DNA of 64,000 nt from Candidatus Alistipes faecavium. GTDB lineage: Bacteria; Bacteroidota; Bacteroidia; Bacteroidales; Rikenellaceae. Positions 1 through 9,000 of this stretch are shown piece by piece (within the stretch, counting starts at the first letter, position 1; the number at the start of each line of letters is the position of its first letter). The stretch spans positions 1 through 64,000 of the forward strand of contig DWYP01000040.1 of NCBI GenBank assembly GCA_019118605.1, written 5' to 3'. The notes under the pieces were generated by a model. That model was not told where the DNA came from. It made no database searches and saw only the letters and a program-made list of their open reading frames with translations. Position numbers and translations under genes: made by a program.

Positions 1-27
1 GCAGGGTGAAAGTCAATTTTTTTGATA

Positions 28-61
28 AATATTGGGGGGGGGATTTTTTTTCGTATATTTG
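28..61 (+). promoter_or_regulatory. Fimbrial operon promoter with homopolymer spacer
   Basis: A Bacteroidetes -7 box TATATTTG lies at 54-61 and a TTG (-33 core) at 32-34, separated by 19 nt, the usual spacing. The spacer is almost wholly two homopolymers: nine G at 34-42 and eight T at 44-51. The first fimbrial gene starts at 278, so a leader of about 210 nt is implied. The promoter call rests on consensus match only. Confidence 0.6.
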
Positions 62-218
62 TCCTTGAGAAAGGAAAAAAGTGTCGTTCCCGGGTCAGAT
101 GGTATAAACGGAAATGGATGCTGTCAGTAGGTCAATCGGTCGGGAGAAGATTGATTTATTTGTCTATACGGAGTTGTGTTTGCGGAGACTGTCCGCCGGG
201 TCCCTGAAGCATCGCATA

Positions 219-227
219 CCCCCCCCC
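219..227 (+). repeat. Nine-C homopolymer in fimbrial leader
   Basis: A run of nine C lies in the untranslated leader 51 nt before the chosen start of the DUF3575 gene. It sits inside an open frame that could begin at a GTG at 176, so slippage would matter for translation only if that upstream start were used. Confidence 0.8.
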
Positions 228-277
228 GACCGGACGATCGGTTAACAGTTGCGGATGTGGATATTTTTACCGACAAG

Positions 278-862
278 ATGAAAAAGATACTCCTGTTATT
301 GTTTGTCTGCGGAGCATGTTGCTTTACGGATGCCGTTCGCGCACAGCAATGGGCCGTGAAGAGCAACCTGCTCTATGATGCGACGACAACCCTGAATCTT
401 GGCGTGGAGGTCGGCCTGTCCGAGAAGTGGTCGGTCGACCTGTCGGGGAACTGGAATCCCTGGACATTTTCCGAGAACAAGAAATGGAAGCACTGGCTCG
501 TACAGCCGGAGGTCCGTTACTGGACCTGTAAGCGGCTGGGCGGACATTTTCTGGCAGGACACTTGTTGGGCGGGGTCTACAACGTGGGAAACATCGACGG
601 GCTGCCCGATTTTCTGGGCACGAAATTCTCCACCCTTGCCGACAACCGCTATGAAGGCTGGTTCGTCGGGGCGGGTGTGGGCTACGGCTATGCGTGGATG
701 CTTGGCGAGCACTGGAACCTCGAGGCGGAAATCGGCCTCGGATATGCCTATTCGGACTACGACTCGTATCTCTGTCCGCGATGCGGCTCGATGCTGGGCA
801 GCGGCGACCACCACTACTTCGGAATAACGAAGGCTTCGATCTCTCTGGTATTCGTGTTCTAA
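278..862 (+). CDS. DUF3575 family secreted protein, first gene of fimbrial operon
   Basis: A 194-residue protein with a clear signal peptide (MKKILLLLFVCG, cleavage probably after AVRAQ near residue 23). The mature part alternates short strands and glycines (VGAGVGYGYAW, AEIGLGYAYS) and ends in an aromatic residue (SLVFVF), as expected of a small outer-membrane beta-barrel. It resembles the DUF3575 proteins that open type V pilus operons in Bacteroidales. The start at 278 is chosen because it begins the signal peptide; the frame is open further upstream but those residues look like untranslated leader. Twelve nucleotides separate it from the next gene. Its role in pilus export or anchoring is inferred from context only. 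Confidence 0.8.
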   Translation: MKKILLLLFVCGACCFTDAVRAQQWAVKSNLLYDATTTLNLGVEVGLSEKWSVDLSGNWNPWTFSENKKWKHWLVQPEVRYWTCKRLGGHFLAGHLLGGVYNVGNIDGLPDFLGTKFSTLADNRYEGWFVGAGVGYGYAWMLGEHWNLEAEIGLGYAYSDYDSYLCPRCGSMLGSGDHHYFGITKASISLVFVF

Positions 863-874
863 ACGCTAACGGTC

Positions 875-2344
875 ATGAAAACAACATACATATATATACG
901 TATCCTGATCCTTTCGGTTTTGGTCTCCGTGTGGTCGTTCGGCGCGCGGGCCCAGCAGCCGATCATGGGTGGCGAGGCCACCGTGACGGCGCTCGATGTC
1001 ACCCGTGACGGCGGGGAGGTGAAGGTGAAGATGTCGGTCGACGTGACGAACCTCACCGTCGGCGGTGACGAGACGGTGGTTTTCACCCCCGTGCTTGTCA
1101 AGTCGGAGCGGAGCCTCGACCTTCCGTCCGTGGAGATCATGGGCCGCCGAGCCTACCTCTACCACGTGCGCAACGACCGGCAGACCGTTACCGACAGCCC
1201 GGCCTATGCCGAGCGTACGGCGCGGCGCGCCGAGCGGCGGGAGGGCCCGCAGATCATCGAATATGCGGTGACGCTTCCCTTCGAGGGGTGGATGCGGGGC
1301 TCTGACCTCACGATCCGTGAGGGGAGCTGCGGCTGCAACAATACGCTGCTGGCCCTGGGCGAGGATCCGCTCGGGAACGTGCTTCCTCCCTACGAGCCGC
1401 AGTATGTGCTGTCGTTCGTCGAGCCGGATCCCGAACCTGTCAAGGTTCGAGAGGAGCGGTTCTCGGCCTACATCAATTTCCGGATCGACCGCTGGGCGAT
1501 TCTCGAGAACTACCGGAACAACGCCTCGGAGCTTGCGGGCATTCAGGCGTCGTTCGAACGGGTGAAGGAGGACGATGATCTGACCATCCGCTCGGTGACG
1601 ATCGAGGGTTGGGCTTCTCCCGAGGCGCCCGAGGACTACAACCTGCGGCTGTCGCAGCGGCGTGCCGATGCGTTGGCCGACTACCTTGCCGCGCGGAGCG
1701 ACCTGGATCGTTCGCTGATCCACGCGACGGGCCGCGGCGAGGACTGGGCCGGACTGCGGAAGGGTGCGGACACCCTGAAGCTGCTGCTTGACCGCGAGAA
1801 GGTGCTGGCCGTGATCGACGACACGTCGCTTTCGATGGATGCCCGGGAGAGCCGGCTGAAGGAGCTGGTTCCGCCTGCGATCTTCCAGCGTCTCTACAAC
1901 GAGATCTACCCGGCGCTGCGCCGCAACGACTACTGCATTGTCTACAACGTGCGGAACTTCGAGCCTTCGGAGGTGCGGGTGCTGCTCGACACGGATCCGC
2001 AGAAGTTGTCGCTGAGCGAGATGTACCGGCTTGCGGGCATTTACGGCGAGGGCACGGCGGAGTATGCGCACGTGATGGAGGTTGCTGCGCGCACCTACCC
2101 GGAGACGCCAGCCGCGGCGGTGAACGGGGCGTCGCAGCTGATCGGGCGGGGCGAGTACGATGCCGCCGAGGCGCTGCTCCTGCAGTCCGACATTTCGGAT
2201 GTGCGGGTGCTCAACGCCCTGGGTCTGACCTACGCCCGGCGGGGTGATACGCAGGCTGCGCGTGCGGCGTGGAGCGAGGCTGCCGGCAAGGGGTTTGCCG
2301 AGGCGGAGCATAACCTCGGGGAGCTTGCCCGAAGCCTGGAGTAG
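875..2344 (+). CDS. DUF3868 / OmpA-like domain fimbrial accessory protein
   Basis: A 489-residue exported protein. An N-terminal signal peptide ends near FGARAQQ; residues about 30-185 match the DUF3868 type beta-rich domain seen in fimbrial operons. The middle part contains an OmpA-C-like stretch (VTIEGWASPEAPEDYN, then LSQRRADALADYL), which in the family binds peptidoglycan. The last 100 residues are helical and repeat-like (YAHVMEVAARTYP, LNALGLTYARRGD), consistent with TPR units. It sits between the DUF3575 gene and the major subunit, so a periplasmic scaffold or anchor for pilus assembly is likely. The domain assignments are by eye; the operon position supports them. Confidence 0.8.
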   Translation: MKTTYIYIRILILSVLVSVWSFGARAQQPIMGGEATVTALDVTRDGGEVKVKMSVDVTNLTVGGDETVVFTPVLVKSERSLDLPSVEIMGRRAYLYHVRNDRQTVTDSPAYAERTARRAERREGPQIIEYAVTLPFEGWMRGSDLTIREGSCGCNNTLLALGEDPLGNVLPPYEPQYVLSFVEPDPEPVKVREERFSAYINFRIDRWAILENYRNNASELAGIQASFERVKEDDDLTIRSVTIEGWASPEAPEDYNLRLSQRRADALADYLAARSDLDRSLIHATGRGEDWAGLRKGADTLKLLLDREKVLAVIDDTSLSMDARESRLKELVPPAIFQRLYNEIYPALRRNDYCIVYNVRNFEPSEVRVLLDTDPQKLSLSEMYRLAGIYGEGTAEYAHVMEVAARTYPETPAAAVNGASQLIGRGEYDAAEALLLQSDISDVRVLNALGLTYARRGDTQAARAAWSEAAGKGFAEAEHNLGELARSLE

Positions 2345-2429
2345 CAACCCAACGGATATAACCCGATAATTTACAGGAAACAAAAGACTTGTTGATTAAA
2401 TTTTTATTAACTTCTTTATTTTTACCGCT

Positions 2430-3830
2430 ATGAAACTCAGATTTCTGCTTTTGGCTGTTGCAGGCCTCGGAATGTTTGCCTGCGCCAAGGACGGTGCCGA
2501 GGGTCCCGCAGTTCCCGACGGTTCAAAGTCCATTGTGCTGAAGATCGCTCTTCCCCAGACAACGCGTGCCTACATCGAGCCCGATACCCCGTATGCTCCG
2601 GATGGCACGACCATTTCGAAGATCGACGTCTATTTCACCGACAACAACGGTATCATCCAGGAGGCCTATTCTCTTGAGGACCAGAATCTTGAAGACATCA
2701 AATCCTCCGGTCTCCGCTTTACGGGTCTTGAAAACGTGGCCCGTGTATATTGCGTGGCCAACTGCGCGGACGTGATCGGAAAGGGTAACTCGATCAAATC
2801 CTTTACCAAGGAGTTGAACGAGCAAAAACCCAATATGGCGCAGAATGCGTCGATTTTCGTCGGATACGATGCCGACATCACGCCGTTTGTGGCGGATACG
2901 AATGAGCCGGAAGTTCCCAATTACGATACCGGTTCAAACGCTCCGGGTGAGGGCGACCAGGCCTATAAGGCTGCCGTAACGATCCGTCCGCTGATCTCGC
3001 GCATCGAGTGGGGCAAGATCACGATCGAAGAGAGCGGCCATAAGGTTATCTACGACAACCAGACTCCGGCACAACCCAAATACCTCATCGCATGGGAAGG
3101 CTGGCAACCTACGCTGGCCGGTATCTATCAGAGCAACGTGTACCTGACCTCGAACATCTTTGCCGACGATGATATCGTAGCCAACCACTTTGCGACCATT
3201 GATAAAGACAATGACATCGTGAACGGCGCATGGAAAAAAGATCCGAACGGGGCCACCCTTGCCTATTCGAATTATGGAACGTCGTCGTATAACGCTCTTT
3301 TCGAGAACCTTGGAACCTACAATACAGACGCTGCAGCTAAAACTGCCTGCGTTCCGTTCCACTTCTTCGTGCCCTTTGATGCGACTGCGACATCGGCCGA
3401 CGATAATGATGTAAACACCACCGAACAGTTCGAAGCCGACAAAAAGCCTCTGTGGCACTTCCAGCTCCAGTATGCCGACAAGTCCTCCTACAAGTACACG
3501 GTTTACAACTACGATGCGGCGAAAGGGGAGGATTTAAGCCAGTACAAAGATGCGGACAAGGTGACGGATCCGGATGAGGTGCTGAGTGTATCCGTCGATT
3601 TCATCTATCCCGGAAACGCCGACAACATCGCCTATGTCAATGTCCTGAAGCTGCTCCAGTCCGATGCGGAGATCACCTACCAGCCCGGTAAGATCTATAC
3701 GGTATCCGAAATTACGCTGTCGCCCTTCAACGTGTCGGGCTCCTATACGGAGGTGATCGACTACAACGTGATCGTCAATGTCTCGGTTGCCGACTTCGAA
3801 TCGGAGGCCGTAACGCCCGGCTTCAATTAG
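2430..3830 (+). CDS. Mfa1-like major fimbrial subunit (type V pilin)
   Basis: A 466-residue lipoprotein precursor. The lipobox GMFAC places the lipidated cysteine at residue 18. In type V pili the exported lipoprotein is cut after an arginine by a trypsin-like protease, exposing a groove for donor-strand exchange; TTRAY (Arg46) is a fitting site here. The N-terminal domain begins SKSIVLKIALPQ and the C terminus ends with the beta-strand region VIVNVSVADFESEAVTPGFN, typical of Mfa1/FimA relatives. The 85-nt gap upstream is AT-rich and could hold an extra promoter, though no good -33/-7 pair was found. A strong hairpin follows the stop. GC is lower than in most neighbours (line 3181-3240 is 27 of 60). 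Confidence 0.85.
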   Translation: MKLRFLLLAVAGLGMFACAKDGAEGPAVPDGSKSIVLKIALPQTTRAYIEPDTPYAPDGTTISKIDVYFTDNNGIIQEAYSLEDQNLEDIKSSGLRFTGLENVARVYCVANCADVIGKGNSIKSFTKELNEQKPNMAQNASIFVGYDADITPFVADTNEPEVPNYDTGSNAPGEGDQAYKAAVTIRPLISRIEWGKITIEESGHKVIYDNQTPAQPKYLIAWEGWQPTLAGIYQSNVYLTSNIFADDDIVANHFATIDKDNDIVNGAWKKDPNGATLAYSNYGTSSYNALFENLGTYNTDAAAKTACVPFHFFVPFDATATSADDNDVNTTEQFEADKKPLWHFQLQYADKSSYKYTVYNYDAAKGEDLSQYKDADKVTDPDEVLSVSVDFIYPGNADNIAYVNVLKLLQSDAEITYQPGKIYTVSEITLSPFNVSGSYTEVIDYNVIVNVSVADFESEAVTPGFN

Positions 3831-3852
3831 TCGAACTTCCGAACGGGTCTCC

Positions 3853-3881
3853 GCCGGGATGCGGCGCTGCCGCATCCCGGC
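3853..3881 (+). other. Intercistronic hairpin after the major pilin gene
   Basis: A perfect 12-bp stem (3854-3865 with 3869-3880) around a 3-nt loop, 23 nt after the pilin stop. There is no U-tract. Such a structure could protect the pilin part of the mRNA or cause partial termination, giving more pilin than anchor. Confidence 0.6.
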
Positions 3882-3938
3882 CGGAAACCGGTTCACCGCC
3901 TCTCCGAACATACGGAAGAACCGTAAACAGTCAAAAAA

Positions 3939-4841
3939 ATGAGAAAGTTCTATTTTATATGTTATTTTACCCTGGCCGTGGCGATGCCTTGGCTCAATGG
4001 CTGCATCCGGGAGGACAGGGATGACTGTAAGGGCAGGGTAATGCTCCGGTTCCGGTATGTCGGTGACGGCACGACCGATATCTTTCCCGATAAGATCGAG
4101 AAGGTGACCGTATATGTCTATTCGGCCGACAACGACGCACTGGTCGGCGTCTCCGAATACGACAAGACGGCCCTGACGAAGTATCAGGGAGCCGATATCT
4201 ATCTCTTCCCCGGCCGCTACGAAGTGGTTTGCTGGGGCAATATCCTGGAAAACAGCCGGGCACGGGAGAGCGACCGCGTGGCCGCTCCCGAGCATTTCAC
4301 GCAGGACGACATCGCCACCAACGACCGGCTCTACTACGGCTCGCTCGAGGTGGAGGTCCCCGAGACCCTGGCCGAAACGGAGTGTTTCTGCGACTTTGTC
4401 AGCTCGCACGTCAAGATGCAGGTGCGCCTCGAAGGATTCGTGGGTTCGGTCGCTCCCGGCACGGGGGTCGGCGGGACGCCCGATTTCCATCTCGCGATGA
4501 CCAACCTCGCCTCGTATGTCGATTTCGACAACGTGCCTGCCGCTGACGAGCCTGTGACCTACTATCCGGAATTGACGGTCGACCCGCAGGATCCGTCGAG
4601 CTATATTGCCGCGTTCAATACGCTGCGTTTCAACGACGACAACGACATCATGCTGCAGGTGCACTCCGGGACGCGCGCCGTGCTGCATGAATTCGGCCTT
4701 GCCGACTTCCTCGACCAGCATCAGATCGGGGTCGAGGGCTACCACGAGGCGATGGTTTCGATCCGCATCCGTGCGAATGCGACGGGTGTGGTCGTCGAGG
4801 ACTGGGAGAGTGTGGATGTGACGCCCGGATTTGACAACTGA
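3939..4841 (+). CDS. FimB/Mfa2-like fimbrial anchor lipoprotein
   Basis: A 300-residue lipoprotein; the signal peptide ends WLNGC, with the lipidated cysteine at residue 22, followed by IREDRDDC, the usual opening of Mfa2/FimB proteins. The family shape is visible: an early strand (VMLRFRYVGD), then KIEKVTVYVYSADNDALV and the LFPGRYEVVCWGN segment characteristic of Mfa2. Mfa2 family proteins stay attached to the outer membrane through the lipid and hold the base of the fimbria, limiting its length. The C terminus (VVVEDWESVDVTPGFDN) ends like the pilin, consistent with a shared fold. It lies 108 nt after the pilin gene, beyond the hairpin, and is 58 nt before the next gene. Confidence 0.88.
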   Translation: MRKFYFICYFTLAVAMPWLNGCIREDRDDCKGRVMLRFRYVGDGTTDIFPDKIEKVTVYVYSADNDALVGVSEYDKTALTKYQGADIYLFPGRYEVVCWGNILENSRARESDRVAAPEHFTQDDIATNDRLYYGSLEVEVPETLAETECFCDFVSSHVKMQVRLEGFVGSVAPGTGVGGTPDFHLAMTNLASYVDFDNVPAADEPVTYYPELTVDPQDPSSYIAAFNTLRFNDDNDIMLQVHSGTRAVLHEFGLADFLDQHQIGVEGYHEAMVSIRIRANATGVVVEDWESVDVTPGFDN

Positions 4842-4899
4842 ATCGAGGGGAGTAGCCCCGGAGTTTCGGATACTGGAAAAACTTGACTGCCGACTACGG

Positions 4900-6000
4900 A
4901 TGAAAACGAGATACATATCCTGCCTGACGGCCCTGCTGCTGTCTGTGGGCATGTTCTCCTGCAATCGGGACGATGCGGGCGGAGGCCCCGTGGATCCCGA
5001 GGGGCCTGTCGGCGTGCGGATCGTGGTCTCGAACGGCGATGCCACGCGCAGCGTGGGCAGCGAGGCGACCGACAACGAGATCCGGCGGCTTCGGGTCTAT
5101 GCCTTCAACAAGGAATCCCGCGAATTGACGGGCTATGCCATGTCCGACAACCTGCAAGGGAGGAATTACCTGCCCATCACGCTCCGCGGGGGCGGGGAGA
5201 CCTACTTCTACGTGATTGCCAACGACCACTTCGGGCCGAATCCTACGGTCAACGGCACCGCCGTTTCCGACTGGACGCTGTTGACCCGGTCGGACCTGCA
5301 AAATCTGGTTTTCGACCTCTCGGATTTCAAGGGATGGACCGTAAACAACGGGGAGAGCATCTCGCCCATGTCGAACAACCGGTATCGGGAGGACGGCAGC
5401 GAGTTTACGAACAAATGCGAAAACAACTTCGCCACGCCAGTCGATGTGACGGAGGACCGGCAGATCATTCCCGTCACGGTGCAGCATGTGCTGGGGCGCC
5501 TGCGGTTGTTCCTTTACAAGGACGCCTCCCTCGGAGATGACTATGTGATCAAATTGACCCATGCGGCCGTTTACCGCCGTCCCGATGCCTTCCGGCTCTA
5601 CTATTCCGATGGCAATACGATCACTTACACCAAGAATAGTGATGCGTTGGTCGATGAATTTGTCACCTCGGAAATTATTCTGGACAAGAAACCTGCCAAC
5701 GGGGAAACCCAGCTGGCCCGCACCTTCCTGGCGCCGAACATCTACGGTTCCGGCGATAAGGTCGGCTCGGCTCCTGCCTCGGACGAGGACAAGGCCTACA
5801 AGCTGGTTTTGACAATCGACCGGGCCTACCGAGGCGGCGGCTGGTCTTCGAAGGACTATACCGTCTACCTGCCTCCCGTCTCGCGCAATGCGAGCATCGA
5901 CGTGCAGGGAACCATTTCCGCGGAGGTGGACAGCCTCTCTTTCAACGTGATGACCAATGCGTGGGTGGAGAAAGAGATGGACATTCCGCCGTTCCAGTGA
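4900..6000 (+). CDS. Fimbrillin-family accessory subunit lipoprotein
   Basis: A 366-residue protein. The start at 4900 is chosen because it opens a good lipoprotein signal (MKTRYISCLTALLLS, lipobox VGMFSC, cysteine at residue 21); the frame is open 69 nt further upstream with no signal-like sequence. After the lipobox comes a low-complexity linker rich in Gly/Pro, then VGVRIVVSNGDATRSVG, an N-terminal fimbrillin-type strand with an Arg suitable for proteolytic maturation (ATRS). RRLRVYAFNKESRELTGYA matches the conserved second strand of FimA/Mfa1 type N-terminal domains. It ends TNAWVEKEMDIPPF, typical of minor shaft or tip-adaptor pilins. Position between anchor and DUF4906 tip supports an accessory role. 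Exact subunit equivalence (FimC, FimD, Mfa3) cannot be decided by eye. Confidence 0.75.
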   Translation: MKTRYISCLTALLLSVGMFSCNRDDAGGGPVDPEGPVGVRIVVSNGDATRSVGSEATDNEIRRLRVYAFNKESRELTGYAMSDNLQGRNYLPITLRGGGETYFYVIANDHFGPNPTVNGTAVSDWTLLTRSDLQNLVFDLSDFKGWTVNNGESISPMSNNRYREDGSEFTNKCENNFATPVDVTEDRQIIPVTVQHVLGRLRLFLYKDASLGDDYVIKLTHAAVYRRPDAFRLYYSDGNTITYTKNSDALVDEFVTSEIILDKKPANGETQLARTFLAPNIYGSGDKVGSAPASDEDKAYKLVLTIDRAYRGGGWSSKDYTVYLPPVSRNASIDVQGTISAEVDSLSFNVMTNAWVEKEMDIPPFQ

Positions 6001-6038
6001 TCGGTGGCGAGCTGTTTTGAAATTCAAAGCTGACATTT

Positions 6039-9000
6039 ATGCGAAGTGCGACATACATACGTTGTTGGATGACGGGCCTGCTGATGCTTGCCTTTGCGGC
6101 GGCGGGCTGCGTCAAGGACGACTACGGGCTTGCGCCATCCGTTGTGGAGGGGCGTCCCGTGACGGTGACGCTGAAGTGCGATCTGGGCAGAACCTCCGAC
6201 ATCACCGTAACGCGTGCCGACAATACCTATTCCGGGCTGTCGACATACACGCTCTTCGTCTACGATGCTGCCGGTACGACCTGCCAGCAGGTGCTCACGC
6301 TCGAGAACGGAAGCATTAAGCTCCTCGGCACTGATACGAGCCTCCCCAATAGGGAGCGGTTGTACCAGCTGACCTTCAAGACGACTTCCGGCGAGAAGAA
6401 GCTGCTTGGCGTGGCCAACTATGCGACCGGAAACAGCGGTTTCTGGAGCGGTTTCAGTGAGCTGAAGAAGCGGGCGGCCGATGGGACACTTTCGTTTGAT
6501 GCGCTCCGCCAGAGCCTGATCTCGCTGCGTGACGGACTGATCGGCGCCGACGGACTGATTATGCCCTCGATTACGGCCTCCTCGCAGATGCTCATTTCGG
6601 GCTGGAACGAAGGGGTAGTTTTTGCTACCGACGGATCCGTGGCCAATTGCGGCACCTATGGCGATCAGGCCAGGAAAATTGTGCTGAAGATGGACCGCGC
6701 CATGGCGCGCATCACCTTCAAGCTCCCGTCGGTATCGACGGTAAATAGCGCCGGGCATACCGTCACGTTTGTTCCTTCGACCTACCGGGTCTACAATGTC
6801 CCGAAAAAAGCTCCGCTGATCAAACCGGTTTCCGGGGCTTCGGGTGCGAGCCTCTATACGACACCCGATTCATTGGCGGATGAAGAGTTCCTGACCAGCG
6901 CCACGGCCAATGTGCCGGCCGTGAGCGGCGGTAGCTATACGTTTACCTTCTACATGCCCGAGAACGTGCAGGCGGAGGTTGCGAAGAATGCCGATGGGGG
7001 AAACATGTCGTACGTGGACCGTGAGAAGTGGACGGGAGACCCCGGGTCGCTTCCCCAGAATAAAAAGTGGACGAACGCTCCGAAGCACAGCACCTTCGTG
7101 GTGGTCAGCGGCGTCTATACGGAGATGAATGGCACCACGCCCATCTATACGGGCAATGTGAACTATACGGTCCACCTGGGCGACTTCTCGACCGGGAAAG
7201 GGGCGACCGGGTCGTATGGCAATTTCTCCGTGGAGCGCAACTACTCCTACACCTACAACATGACGGTGGAGGGTGTCAAGAATATCAAGGTGGAGGCCAC
7301 CAAAGGGGATGAAAACCAGCCCGGTGCCGAGGGGTCGATCTACGATGCGCAGACATGCGTCTACAACTACCTGCTGGACTCCCATTTCGAACAGGGTTAC
7401 ATGCAGTACGACCTTTCGGCGATTGCCGGGGCTGTCGCTGCCGATCTGGCGAATGTCCAGAATCCTACTGAAGAAGAGATCGACAATTCCATCTCCAGCA
7501 AGCTGTTTCTGGAGGTGCAGTCTCCGTTCATGCCTCAGGCAAGCCATCGCGGCTCGCTGGAACCCTATAAGACCTATGCCGATGCGGCAGAGGGGCGGGT
7601 CAGCATGACACCCGAGGAGGCAAAAAAGAATGCCGTGAAGGACTTCGACTACAAGTGGGTCGAGTTCTGGCCGCAAGATACTACGGTAATCTCTGCTTAC
7701 CCCGGAACGCCGACGTGGAGCCATGCGTATATCAAGGACGTTACGACTGCTGCCGGAGACGCCGATCGCCTGATAGACGCCTACGACCTGATCGTGGCGA
7801 TGGGCAAGGTGGTGAAGAAAATCTACCTGAACGGCGGGTCGAATACGATCTCGACCGACGAACTTGAGGAGGAAAGCGGCATAACGATTACGCAGGATCA
7901 GGGAAAATACGTCGCCCGTTTTACGGCCTTTGTCAACGAGTACTATTACTATAAGAACCCGTTGACGGGAGCCGCCCTGACGTCGTGGGGCCCGCTGGTC
8001 AACAAGAGTGCGCGCGAGATGATCGTTGCCATGAGCACCGATGTCTCTGCGGACGGCAACAGCTCCTACAGCCAGATCCACTCCTACATTTCGCAGCTCT
8101 CGATGCAGACCTTCTACAACCCGAGCGCGGGCATCAACGCTTTCGGCCTGGAGACCTACAACGAAACGCCGCTGACCATGGGCTTTACGACGAATGTCGC
8201 GGATGGGTATTTGGATGACTCGGACGGCCGCAGGAATCAGGTTCGGCTGCTTTTGGATTATAATAATAACGTTACATCCGTTCCATCCAATGTGTCTTGG
8301 AATAAATATATCTCCATGAACGATAACGGATGGGTTTCGACCACTCCCGCGGAGCGTGCAAAGCGCAAGTTGCCGGATGCGTATGTCGAGAACAATGCGG
8401 CCTATGCCTGTCTGTCGCGCAACCGCGACCTGAACGGCAACGGGAAGATCGACGACAACGAGGTGCGCTGGTATTTGGCGTCGCTCAACGAATATATCCG
8501 TATCGGAATCGGCTCCGGTGTACTGTCCAACTCCGCGCAACTCTATATGGGAGATAAAATGGCCATGACACATGCCTCATATCCGAACAGTTATATCGGT
8601 GACGGAGCTCTTTACTATACGAGCAGCAAGAAAGACAAGCGTGTTTTCTGGGCTGTGGAGCGGGGGGCTTACGGTAATAACGACTCTTACAACCATTTGC
8701 CGATCCGTTGTATTCGGATATTGCCGACCGGAGACCTTACAAAGGTTTCCGGAGTGGTTGCGGCCTCCACGGTAGAGAAACGGAAGGACAATCGTTCCGA
8801 CTTGACGGTACTGAAATTCAAGGGACGTGTGGTGGACGAGCTCTACCGCCAGCGTGTCGATGATGCTTTGGACAAACACAACGAGGACGATGATGCCAAC
8901 GCATATTATGACGGGATCTATGTGTCAGGCTCATATTTGAATGATTCTTATATGCTTGGAGATATTATCGGATACGAGGGAACCGTACCAAATACTCATA

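Noticed and set aside
137..232. Inverted pair CGGTCGGG / CCCGACCG in the fimbrial leader as an invertible promoter
   Set aside because: Arms are only 8 bp, the outer promoter lies outside them, and no recombinase gene is near. Recombinase-type sites are longer.
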